A stretch of 13,315 nucleotides of DNA from Desulfovibrio sp. (lineage in GTDB: Bacteria; Desulfobacterota; Desulfovibrionia; Desulfovibrionales; Desulfovibrionaceae). The translations under genes were made by a program, and so were the position numbers. The notes under the pieces were generated by a model. It was not told where the DNA came from and searched no databases. It worked only from the letters and a program-made list of their open reading frames with translations. The stretch spans positions 19,998 to 33,312 of the forward strand of contig JAAUYX010000080.1 of the NCBI GenBank assembly GCA_014804905.1, in the 5' to 3' direction. Below are positions 1-6,874 of this stretch, one piece after another; the stretch's first letter is position 1; each line of letters opens with the position of its first letter.

Positions 1-375
1 CCCACGGGCGCGGACGGCACGGCCGACGAGGGCGAGGAGAACGAAAACCTGCTCCTGCTTGCCATGCTCCTGGACGCCTGCCATCAGGAGAGCCTGCGCG
101 AGGGCCTGGTCTTTCCCACGGAGAGCCCGGCCCCGGCTGCAGGACGCGCCTCCCGGAGCGGCGGGCGCGGGCGCAGCGGACACCCTCGTAGCCGGAAAGA
201 CACGGGCGGCGAGGCAGCGAGTGACGCCGGAACCGCGGCGGCAAACCAGCCCGCGGAAGGCGGCGAAGCGACCCCGCGCAAGCGCAGGCGCCGCTCCCGC
301 GGACGCCGCGGCGGGCAGGGCGGACAAGGGACGGCAGGAGCCGCCCCGGCGCCAGCCCCGGAGGGCGGAGTCTAA
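1..375 (+). CDS. C-terminal fragment of an unrecognised protein with an arginine-rich tail
   Basis: The frame is open from the first base and stops at TAA 373-375, so only the last 124 residues are visible and the start lies upstream of the window. The visible part begins with an acidic stretch (roughly residues 8-16), then a helical hydrophobic stretch (LLLLAMLLDA), and ends in a low-complexity tail rich in Gly, Ala and Pro with a dense basic block (RKRRRRSRGRR, about residues 96-106). Such tails are common on RNA- or DNA-binding proteins, but nothing here names a family. An internal ATG at 64 lies in the same frame; I regard it as internal because the frame stays open upstream with similar codon use. 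The next gene starts 72 bases downstream on the same strand. Function is unknown. Confidence 0.6.
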   Translation, partial: PTGADGTADEGEENENLLLLAMLLDACHQESLREGLVFPTESPAPAAGRASRSGGRGRSGHPRSRKDTGGEAASDAGTAAANQPAEGGEATPRKRRRRSRGRRGGQGGQGTAGAAPAPAPEGGV

Positions 376-447
376 TCTGCCCAAAACCTGCGGGACGCCG
401 GAACACCCGGCCGGTCTCCCGCCTTTGTGCATCCAAACGGAGCGCCC

Positions 448-921
448 ATGCAGTATCTTGCGGAGCCGGACGAAAGCCCAGCCATCACCCAGGTGGCCCT
501 GGACAATTTCGCCGCCCTCCTGGACGACGCGGACTTCACGGCCGAGCTCGAGCTTATGGGCGTGGGCCGTTTCCAGTTCCTGCGCCGCCGCCAGATGTGC
601 CTCGAGCTGCGCGGCCTCTACATGGCGCTCTGGCGGCTCGCGCTTTCGCGCTCCTTCCCCAACGACGCGGACGCCATGTTCGCCACCTTCCTCCACGGCT
701 ACCTCACGCGCCACCCCGAAAAGGGCGCGCGCCCGGCCGCCGAGCGGGCCCGGCAATACTGGGGGATGCTCCAGCCCACGGGCGACGCGGACTTCAACGA
801 CGTGGCCCGGCACCTCACCTCCTTCGCCGAGCGGGACGAAAAGGCGCAGCGCACCCTCACGCTCAAGCTGGCGCTCCACATCCGCAGCGTCTACCGCTTT
901 ATTTTCGACCGCCTCATCTAG
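448..921 (+). CDS. Hypothetical protein, 157 residues
   Basis: I do not recognise this protein. It is a soluble, mostly helical protein of 157 residues with no signal peptide and no membrane segment. Aromatic and charged residues are well spread, with an ELELMGVGRFQFLRRRQ segment near residue 34 and a C-terminal helix ending RSVYRFIFDRLI. Codon use matches its neighbours, so it is very likely a real gene. I chose ATG 448 because GGAG at 439-442 sits five bases before it; an in-frame GTG at 427 would add seven residues but has no good ribosome binding site. The same twelve bases, GGAGCGCCCATG, introduce the YkgJ-like gene at 2727. It lies 22 bases before ribF and is probably co-transcribed with it. 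Confidence 0.75.
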   Translation: MQYLAEPDESPAITQVALDNFAALLDDADFTAELELMGVGRFQFLRRRQMCLELRGLYMALWRLALSRSFPNDADAMFATFLHGYLTRHPEKGARPAAERARQYWGMLQPTGDADFNDVARHLTSFAERDEKAQRTLTLKLALHIRSVYRFIFDRLI

Positions 922-943
922 CGCCCGCGCCGGAGCCCCTTCC

Positions 944-1879
944 ATGCTGATTGCCGACACGCCCCACGCCCTTGCCCACTTGCAGGGCACGGGCGTGACC
1001 ATCGGCAATTTCGACGGCGTGCACCTCGGGCATCAGGCGCTCGTGCGCCGCACCCTCGAGGCCTGCGCCGCGGCGGGCCTCGACGGCGTTGTGGTGACCT
1101 TCCGGCCGCATCCGCGCACCGTGCTCACGCCCGAGCGGCCGCACGCTCCCCTGAGCACCCGCGCCGAGCGCTTCGCCCTTCTGGAGCGCCTCGGCGTGCG
1201 CCACATCCTCGAGCTGCCCTTCACGCCCGAACTGGCCGCCCTCCCGCCCGAGGCCTTCGTGCGCGACTATCTCCTGCCGCTCCATCCGCGCGAGCTCGTG
1301 GTGGGCCACGATTTTACCCTCGGCAAGGGGCGCAGCGGCCACCCGGAGCTTTTGCAGCGCCTCGGGCAGGACCTGGGCTTCCGGGTGGAGCAGGTCCCGG
1401 CGGTGCTCGCCGAGGGCGGCCCCGTGAGCTCCACGCGGCTCAGGCATTGCCTCGCCGAGGGCGACGTGGCGCTGGCCCGGCGGCTGCTCGGCCGCCCCTA
1501 CGCCGTGGCGGGCACCGTGGCCCACGGCGAGGGCCGCGGCACGGGCATGGGCTTTCCCACCGCCAACCTCGAGGGCGCGGCCACCCTGCTGCCCGGGAAC
1601 GGGGTCTACGCCACGCGCGCCCGCATCGGCGGGCGAAGTTTCGACGCCGTGACCAATATCGGCCACAAGCCCACCTTCGGCGGCGACAGGCGCACGGTGG
1701 AGAGCTTCCTGCTGGATGCCGATGGCGACTTCTACGGCGCGGACCTCGCGCTTGAATTTGTGGGCCGCCTGCGCGGGGAGCGGCGCTTCCCGGATGCGGA
1801 GGCCCTCGCCCGGCAGATCGGCGCGGACGTGACCCGCGCGCGGAGCCTGCTGGCCGATTCTTCCGGGGGGCCGGCATGA
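944..1879 (+). CDS. ribF: Bifunctional riboflavin kinase / FAD synthetase
   Basis: This 311-residue cytoplasmic enzyme phosphorylates riboflavin to FMN and then adenylylates FMN to FAD. The N-terminal FMN adenylyltransferase domain shows the nucleotidyltransferase signature GNFDGVHLGHQ (residues 21-31) and the second motif SSTRLR (162-167). The C-terminal riboflavin kinase domain shows GRGTGMGFPTAN, with the family motif GFPTAN at 203-208, followed by GVYAT and the NIGHKPTFGG segment. Both halves are complete and the length is normal for bacterial RibF. ATG 944 is preceded by GGAG at 932-935; the frame is open far upstream, but homology begins just after this ATG. The stop TGA overlaps the next gene's ATG (ATGA at 1876-1879), implying translational coupling. 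Confidence 0.96.
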   Translation: MLIADTPHALAHLQGTGVTIGNFDGVHLGHQALVRRTLEACAAAGLDGVVVTFRPHPRTVLTPERPHAPLSTRAERFALLERLGVRHILELPFTPELAALPPEAFVRDYLLPLHPRELVVGHDFTLGKGRSGHPELLQRLGQDLGFRVEQVPAVLAEGGPVSSTRLRHCLAEGDVALARRLLGRPYAVAGTVAHGEGRGTGMGFPTANLEGAATLLPGNGVYATRARIGGRSFDAVTNIGHKPTFGGDRRTVESFLLDADGDFYGADLALEFVGRLRGERRFPDAEALARQIGADVTRARSLLADSSGGPA

Positions 1880-2703
1880 TCACGGCCGACCTGCACAACC
1901 ACACCTTCGCCTCCCACGGCACGGCCGACGCCGCCACCATGCTGGCGAGCGGGCGCGCCGCCGGGCTTCAGTGGTTCGGCCTTTCCGAGCACGCGCCCCT
2001 GCCGCCGGGCTTTTCCTGCAAGCTCTACACGGGCGACCTCACCGTCGAGTTTCCGCGCCTTGCGGCCGAGGTGTTCAGGCTCCGGGAGGCCGGGAAAAAG
2101 GGACCGGGCCCGCGCGTGCTCCTCGGCATGGAGCTGGACTGGATACCCTCGCGCCTTGCCTACATGCGCGAACTCGTGGCCGCGTGGCCCTTTGACTATG
2201 TGCTGGGCTCGCTCCATCACCTCGACGGCATGTCCGTGGGCGCCATCGCCAACTGGGGGCCCGAAGTCGGCCGCGAGGAGCGCTACGCCCGCTTCGCCGC
2301 CTATTATTACGAAATAGCGGCCATGGCGAAGAGCGGCCTTGTGGACGTGGCCTCCCACCCGGACTTCATCAAGCTGCGCACCTTTGCCGACTACCGGGAC
2401 TGGCTGGCACTCCCCGAAAGCCGCGCCCCGCTGGAGGCGGCCGTGGCGGCCCTTGCGGAGACGGGCACGGCCATGGAAGTCTCCGCCGCTGGCTTCAGGC
2501 AGGATTTCGCCGAGCCCTACCCCGCGCCCGCCATCATGCGGCTCGCGGCCGAAGCCGGCGTGGACATCTGCTTCGGCTCGGACGCGCACGCCCCGGCCGA
2601 CGTGGGGCGCCCCTTCGACCGCCTCGCCGACTACGCGCGCAGTTTCGGCTACAGGGATTCGGTCATCTTCATCCAACGCCAACGCCGCCGCCTGCCCTTC
2701 TGA
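1876..2703 (+). CDS. PHP-domain phosphoesterase, histidinol-phosphatase (HisJ/HisK-type) family
   Basis: The 275-residue protein is a full-length PHP-fold metal-dependent phosphoesterase. Expected metal-binding positions are present in order: DLHNHT with H7 and H9, SEH with E38 and H39, GMELDW with E86, the LGSLHH segment with H114 and H115, SHPD with H161, and GSDAHAP with D236 and H238. This layout matches the PHP-type histidinol phosphatases of histidine biosynthesis, which form a trinuclear metal site. No other histidine gene is nearby, so the substrate could be another phosphate ester; family assignment is secure and exact substrate is not. Its ATG overlaps the ribF stop by four bases, so the two are probably co-translated. 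The tail is basic (QRQRRRLPF). Confidence 0.87.
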   Translation: MITADLHNHTFASHGTADAATMLASGRAAGLQWFGLSEHAPLPPGFSCKLYTGDLTVEFPRLAAEVFRLREAGKKGPGPRVLLGMELDWIPSRLAYMRELVAAWPFDYVLGSLHHLDGMSVGAIANWGPEVGREERYARFAAYYYEIAAMAKSGLVDVASHPDFIKLRTFADYRDWLALPESRAPLEAAVAALAETGTAMEVSAAGFRQDFAEPYPAPAIMRLAAEAGVDICFGSDAHAPADVGRPFDRLADYARSFGYRDSVIFIQRQRRRLPF

Positions 2704-2726
2704 GCCGCGGCCCCTGCGGAGCGCCC

Positions 2727-3563
2727 ATGAACGGCATCAATCTTCCCGGCCCCGACCAGCCTGGTTTTGACCAGCCGGATACCGACGGCACGGACGAGGG
2801 CCGCGAACTTCTCGAAAGCCTGCCCGAGCTCGCCCCGGACGAGACCTTCGTTTTCGACTGCGGCCCGCACATGCCCTGCTTCAACCGCTGCTGCGCGGAG
2901 CTTACCCTGCCGCTCACGCCCTATGACGTGGTGCGGCTGCGCCGCCAGCTCGGCATGAGCGGCGAGGATTTTTTGCGCACCTTCGCGAGCATGCGCTCCT
3001 TCCCGGACACGGGCTTTCCCCTGCCGCTCCTGCGGATGCTCGAAAGCCCGGACGCGCCCTGCCCCTTCGTGACTCCGGCGGGCTGCTCGGTCTACGAGGA
3101 CCGGCCCGGCGCCTGCCGCTGCTACCCCCTCGGGCGCGGGGCGCGCATGGGCGAGGGCGGCGTGGCCGAGCGCTTCTTCCTCGTGCGGGAAGAGCATTGC
3201 CGCGGCTTCGACCACGGCACGGCGCGCACGCCGGCCCAGTGGTTCGCCAACGAAGGCATGGAAGCCTACTCCGCCTTCAATGACCGCTACATGCGCCTCA
3301 TGGCCATGGTGCGCGCCACGGAGCGCAAGCTGGAGCCCAAGCTCGCCACCATGGCCATTCTCTGCCTCTACCAGATAGACAAGTTCCGCGAGCTCATCAC
3401 GGCCATGCGCATCTTCTCCCGCGTGGAGGTCACGCCGGAGCTTCAGGCGCGCATCATGGAGGACACTCTTGCGGGCGACGAGGCGGCACTTGGCTTCGCG
3501 CTGGACTGGATGGAGCTCGTCATCTTCGGGACCTCACCCAACCTCACCCGCAAGGAGATGTGA
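2727..3563 (+). CDS. YkgJ-family cysteine-cluster protein
   Basis: This 278-residue soluble protein carries the cysteine pattern of the YkgJ (CxxxCxxCC, zinc/iron-chelating) family. The visible ligands are C45, C51 and the pair C55-C56 (DCGPHMPCFNRCC), then C112, C120 (CPFVTPAGC), C130, C132 (RPGACRCYPLG) and C158. The segment DRPGACRCYPLGRG is the typical second half of the domain. The family is thought to bind a metal or Fe-S cluster, but its biochemical role is not established. A helical region of about 110 residues follows the cluster domain, longer than in the minimal family members. ATG 2727 has GGAG at 2718-2721 and starts 23 bases after the previous stop, so it may end the ribF operon. 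There is no export signal. Confidence 0.85.
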   Translation: MNGINLPGPDQPGFDQPDTDGTDEGRELLESLPELAPDETFVFDCGPHMPCFNRCCAELTLPLTPYDVVRLRRQLGMSGEDFLRTFASMRSFPDTGFPLPLLRMLESPDAPCPFVTPAGCSVYEDRPGACRCYPLGRGARMGEGGVAERFFLVREEHCRGFDHGTARTPAQWFANEGMEAYSAFNDRYMRLMAMVRATERKLEPKLATMAILCLYQIDKFRELITAMRIFSRVEVTPELQARIMEDTLAGDEAALGFALDWMELVIFGTSPNLTRKEM

Positions 3564-3710
3564 GGCACGGGCGCGCGCCCCGACTCCGCGCGCCCCTTGC
3601 TGGACAAAGCGGAGGAATGCAGGTAGCTTAAAAGTGGAAAGAGCCGTTTTTATCGCGCCGTTTCGCGCCGAAACCCCAGCACGCCCCGCGGGCACCCGCC
3701 CGGCGGGGAT

Positions 3711-4697
3711 ATGCCGTCATGCTCTATGATCAGCCTCATCATCCCGGTCTATAACGAGGAAGAGAGCCTGCCCGGGCTCTTTGACGCCATTGAAAAAGCC
3801 GCGGCGGAGCTCCCCGAGCTCGAGGTCATCCTCGTGGATGACGGCAGCTCGGACAATTCGGGCGCGCTCCTGGCCGCCCAGGCGCGGAAGGACCCGCGCT
3901 TCAAGGTGCTTCGCCTTGCCGTGAACCGCGGCCAGACCGCCGCCATCCAGGCAGGCATCGACCATGCCTCGGGCGAGACCCTGGTCTTCATGGACAGCGA
4001 CCTCCAGAACGACCCCGCGGATATCCCGCGCCTGCTCGAAAAAATTGACGAAGGCTATGACGTGGTCTCCGGCTGGCGCAAGGAGCGCAAGGACAATCCC
4101 GTCAAGCGCAATTTCCCGAGCCGTGTGGCCAATGCCCTCATTTCCGGCATTTCCGGGGTGCGCCTGCACGATTACGGCTGCACGCTCAAGGCCTATCGCA
4201 AACGCGCCCTCGAGAACGTGCGCCTTTATGGCGAGATGCACCGCTTCATCCCCATCTATGCCACCTGGCAGGGCGCGAAAGTGGCGGAAATCCCCGTCAC
4301 CCACCATGCGCGCCAGCACGGGCAGTCGAAATACGGGCTCGAGCGCATCTTCAAGGTCCTGCTCGACCTGCTCGTGGTCAAGTTTCTTTCGGGCTACCTC
4401 ACCAAACCCATCTATGTGTTCGGCGGCTTCGGCTTCCTGGCATTCTTCCTTTCCTTTATTTCCCTGCTGTGGGCCTTCGTGCTGAAATTCTTCTTCGCCA
4501 CGAGCCTCATCCAGACGCCGCTGCCGCTGTTCGCGGGACTGTGCTTCCTTCTGGGCTGCATGTGCATCCTCATGGGCCTGCTGGCCGAGGTCATGTCCCG
4601 CACCTATTTCGAATCGCAAAAGGGGCGCCCCTACAGCATCCGCGAGAAAATCAACTTCCCGCCGCCGGCGCCGGAGCAGGACGGATGTGCGGAATAG
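3711..4697 (+). CDS. GT2 glycosyltransferase, GtrB/ArnC/DPM1-like, with two C-terminal membrane helices
   Basis: The 328-residue protein has a GT-A catalytic domain followed by two membrane helices. The N-terminal ISLIIPVYNEEESLPGL, the DDGSSD at 43-48, the metal-binding DSD at 95-97 within MDSDLQNDP, and the RQHGQSKYG motif near 201-209 are characteristic of transferases that load a sugar onto polyprenyl phosphate. Hydrophobic helices lie at about 235-262 and 272-295, with a basic cytoplasmic tail after them. This is the architecture of GtrB and ArnC, so the likely product is an undecaprenyl-phosphate-linked sugar at the inner face of the membrane. ATG 3726 is an alternative start that begins MISLIIPVYNEE; neither start has a well-spaced ribosome binding site. 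The last 13 bases overlap the next gene. Confidence 0.9.
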   Translation: MPSCSMISLIIPVYNEEESLPGLFDAIEKAAAELPELEVILVDDGSSDNSGALLAAQARKDPRFKVLRLAVNRGQTAAIQAGIDHASGETLVFMDSDLQNDPADIPRLLEKIDEGYDVVSGWRKERKDNPVKRNFPSRVANALISGISGVRLHDYGCTLKAYRKRALENVRLYGEMHRFIPIYATWQGAKVAEIPVTHHARQHGQSKYGLERIFKVLLDLLVVKFLSGYLTKPIYVFGGFGFLAFFLSFISLLWAFVLKFFFATSLIQTPLPLFAGLCFLLGCMCILMGLLAEVMSRTYFESQKGRPYSIREKINFPPPAPEQDGCAE

Positions 4698-6532
4698 CCG
4701 GCTTCTGGGGCGGCGGCGACAGGGAGGCGCTCGTCGCCATGACCACGGCCCTGGCCCATCGCGGGCCGGACGCCGAGGGCTTTTTCCTCGACGACGCCGT
4801 GGCCCTGGGGCACAGGCGCCTTTCCGTGGTGGACATCGCGGGCGGCTCCCAGCCCATGCGCGATGCGGCCAGGGGCCTCACGCTCGTCTATAACGGCGAA
4901 ATCTACAACCATGCGGAGCTCAGGCGGGAGCTGGAAAAGGAAGGCGAGACCTTCACGAGCGGCCACAGCGACACGGAAACCGTGCTCCGCGCCTTTGCCT
5001 GCTGGGGGCCGGGCTGCTTCTCCCGCTTCAACGGCATGTTCGCCCTGGCCGTGTACGACGCGCCCCGGCGCAAGCTCTGGCTCGCGCGGGACCGCTTCGG
5101 CGAAAAACCGCTCTTTTACGCCCGCGCGCCCGAGGGCTTCGCCTTCGCGAGCGAAATCGGCGCGCTCTCGCTCTGGCCCGCCTTCGACCACAGCGCGGAT
5201 GAGGGCAATATCCAGCGCTTCTTCGCCTGGAACTATCTTCCGGGCACGCGCAGCATTTACCGCCACTGCGCGAGCCTTGCGCCGGCGAGCTTTCTCTGCC
5301 TCGACCTCGATTCCGGCGAGGTGGAGATTACCCCTTACTGGGAATACCGCCTCGAACCGGACGAGTCCCTCACGGACAAGGACGCCCCGGAGCTCGCCGA
5401 AGAGGTGCGCCGCCTGCTCGTCCAGGCCGTGAAGCGCCGCCTGCTCGCCGATGTGCCGCTCGGCATCTTCCTTTCCGGCGGGCTCGATTCCGGGGCCGTG
5501 CTCGCCGCCGCCGTGCAGGCGGCCGATCCCGCGGAACTTGAGACCTTCACCATCGGCTTCACGGAAAAGAGCTTCGACGAATCCGCCAAGGCCGCCCGCG
5601 TGGCCCGGCATCTCGGCGTGCGCAACCATTGCGACACGCTCTCGGAAGCAGCAGTGCGCGCCTCGCTCGGGGCCGTGCTTTCCCGCATGAGCGAGCCTTT
5701 CGGCGACGCTTCGCTCATCCCCACCTTCCACCTTTGCGCCTTTGCGCGCCAGCGCGTGACCGTGGCCCTCACCGGCGACGGCGGGGACGAGCTCCTCGGC
5801 GGCTATGACCCGTTGGCCGCCATCGCGCCCGCGCGGCTCTACCGCAAGCTGGTGCCAGGCTCCCTGCACCGCCTGCTCAGGGCCGCGGCCGCCCTGGTGC
5901 CCGCGCAAGACCGCAACATGAGCCTGGAATTTCGCGTCAAGCGCCTGTTGCGGGGGCTGGGCTGGCCCGAAACCATGCAGATACCCGTGTGGATGAGCGG
6001 CCTTGACCCGCAGGAAGTGGCCGCCTTTTTCGAGCGGCCCCTTACCGCCGCCGAGCTTTTCGCCGACGCGGAAAGCCTGTGGCGCCGCCATCCCGACGCC
6101 ACGTCGCTGGAGCAGGCCTTCCTCTTCTTCGCCTGCCTCTACCTGAGCGACGACATCCTCGTGAAGTCCGACAGGGCCAGTATGCAGGTCTCGCTGGAGA
6201 CGCGCGCGGTCTTTCTGGACAATGACCTCGTGGATTTCTGTCGCAGGCTCCCCATGCGCTTCAAGTACCGCCACGGCAAGCGCAAGTGGCTGCTCAAGAA
6301 GGCGCTCGAGCCGTGGCTTCCGGCTGACATCCTCCACCAGCCGAAAAAGGGCTTCGGCATCCCCCTCAACCGCTGGCTGCGCTCCCTGCCCGCGCCCGAG
6401 GCCCCGGTGCCGGGGCTGAAGCCGGGCGTGGTGGCCCATTGCCGCAACCTCCACCAGCAGCGCAAGGGCGATTTCCGTTACTTCCTCTGGGACATGCAGG
6501 CCTGGGCGCACCTTCGGGCCCAACTCCCATGA
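4685..6532 (+). CDS. asnB: Asparagine synthase (glutamine-hydrolysing) family amidotransferase
   Basis: The 615-residue protein is a complete class II glutamine amidotransferase fused to an ATP-dependent synthase domain. Cys2, exposed after loss of Met1, is the glutaminase nucleophile in MCGIAGFW. HRGPD (25-29), YNGEIYNH (69-76) and GHSDTE (93-98) line the glutamine site. The synthase half has the ATP pyrophosphatase loop SGGLDS (264-269), GDGGDELLGGY (364-374) and a late SLETRAVFLD segment. The family converts aspartate to asparagine, but paralogues within polysaccharide clusters are thought to amidate sugar carboxylates. Here the gene overlaps the glycosyltransferase by 13 bases and the next gene by four (ATGA), so a role in glycan modification is inferred. 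All catalytic motifs are intact. Ordinary asparagine synthesis cannot be excluded. Confidence 0.9.
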   Translation: MCGIAGFWGGGDREALVAMTTALAHRGPDAEGFFLDDAVALGHRRLSVVDIAGGSQPMRDAARGLTLVYNGEIYNHAELRRELEKEGETFTSGHSDTETVLRAFACWGPGCFSRFNGMFALAVYDAPRRKLWLARDRFGEKPLFYARAPEGFAFASEIGALSLWPAFDHSADEGNIQRFFAWNYLPGTRSIYRHCASLAPASFLCLDLDSGEVEITPYWEYRLEPDESLTDKDAPELAEEVRRLLVQAVKRRLLADVPLGIFLSGGLDSGAVLAAAVQAADPAELETFTIGFTEKSFDESAKAARVARHLGVRNHCDTLSEAAVRASLGAVLSRMSEPFGDASLIPTFHLCAFARQRVTVALTGDGGDELLGGYDPLAAIAPARLYRKLVPGSLHRLLRAAAALVPAQDRNMSLEFRVKRLLRGLGWPETMQIPVWMSGLDPQEVAAFFERPLTAAELFADAESLWRRHPDATSLEQAFLFFACLYLSDDILVKSDRASMQVSLETRAVFLDNDLVDFCRRLPMRFKYRHGKRKWLLKKALEPWLPADILHQPKKGFGIPLNRWLRSLPAPEAPVPGLKPGVVAHCRNLHQQRKGDFRYFLWDMQAWAHLRAQLP

Positions 6533-6870
6533 GCATCCCGCACTGGCTCTTCATGCTGCCCGTGGTGGCGGTCAATGTCTGCGCGAGCCTGCTCCTCAAG
6601 ATGGGCGCCACGGACAGGCCCGCGGCCCTGCTCCTTGGCCTTTTGAGCTGGCGGTCCTTTCTCGGCCTCGCCTGCTTCGGCTTGGGCGGCCTCGCCTATG
6701 CCTGGCTCTTGCGCTATGTGCCGCTGGGCGTGGCCCAGGCGGTGCTGGCCTCGCAATACATCTTCACCGTCACCGGCGCATGGCTGCTCCTGCATGAATC
6801 CATTGACGGCGTGCAGCTGCTGGGCTTCCTCTTCGTGGGGCTCGGCATTGCGCTGGTGGTTTCCCGGTAG
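6529..6870 (+). CDS. Small four-helix membrane protein, EamA/SMR type, ArnE/ArnF-like flippase candidate
   Basis: The 113-residue protein is almost wholly hydrophobic, with four membrane helices at about 5-25, 33-52, 54-78 and 93-112. It shows hallmarks of the small multidrug resistance/EamA fold: LLLK in helix 1, a glycine-rich helix 2-3 region ending in LRYVPLGVAQAV, and the helix 3-4 junction LLLHESIDGVQLLGF where the family usually has a conserved Glu. Members such as ArnE/ArnF move undecaprenyl-phosphate-linked aminoarabinose across the inner membrane. Given the GtrB/ArnC-like transferase upstream and a large polytopic protein downstream, a lipid-linked-sugar flippase role (equivalent to GtrA) is inferred. 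ATG 6529 overlaps the amidotransferase stop, indicating translational coupling. A drug exporter is the alternative. Confidence 0.83.
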   Translation: MSIPHWLFMLPVVAVNVCASLLLKMGATDRPAALLLGLLSWRSFLGLACFGLGGLAYAWLLRYVPLGVAQAVLASQYIFTVTGAWLLLHESIDGVQLLGFLFVGLGIALVVSR

Positions 6871-6874
6871 GACC

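Noticed and set aside
390..426. Hairpin (GCGGGA 390-395 with TCCCGC 417-422) after the first stop codon
   Set aside because: The stem is short with an interrupted interior and is followed only by CCTTTG, so it is not a convincing terminator.
59..943. Upstream extension of the ribF frame
   Set aside because: The extension overlaps two plus-strand genes in another frame and is Arg/Ser/Pro-rich; RibF homology starts right after ATG 944.
3601..3629. Possible promoter TGGACA-N17-TAGCTT before the glycosyltransferase
   Set aside because: The -10 matches only three of six bases; in a 147-base gap this can arise by chance, so I did not list it as a feature.
4631..6523. Open minus-strand frame of 630 codons opposite the asparagine-synthase gene
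   Set aside because: It mirrors a gene with all catalytic motifs; the antisense translation is His/Gly/Ala-rich low-complexity text typical of GC-rich shadows.
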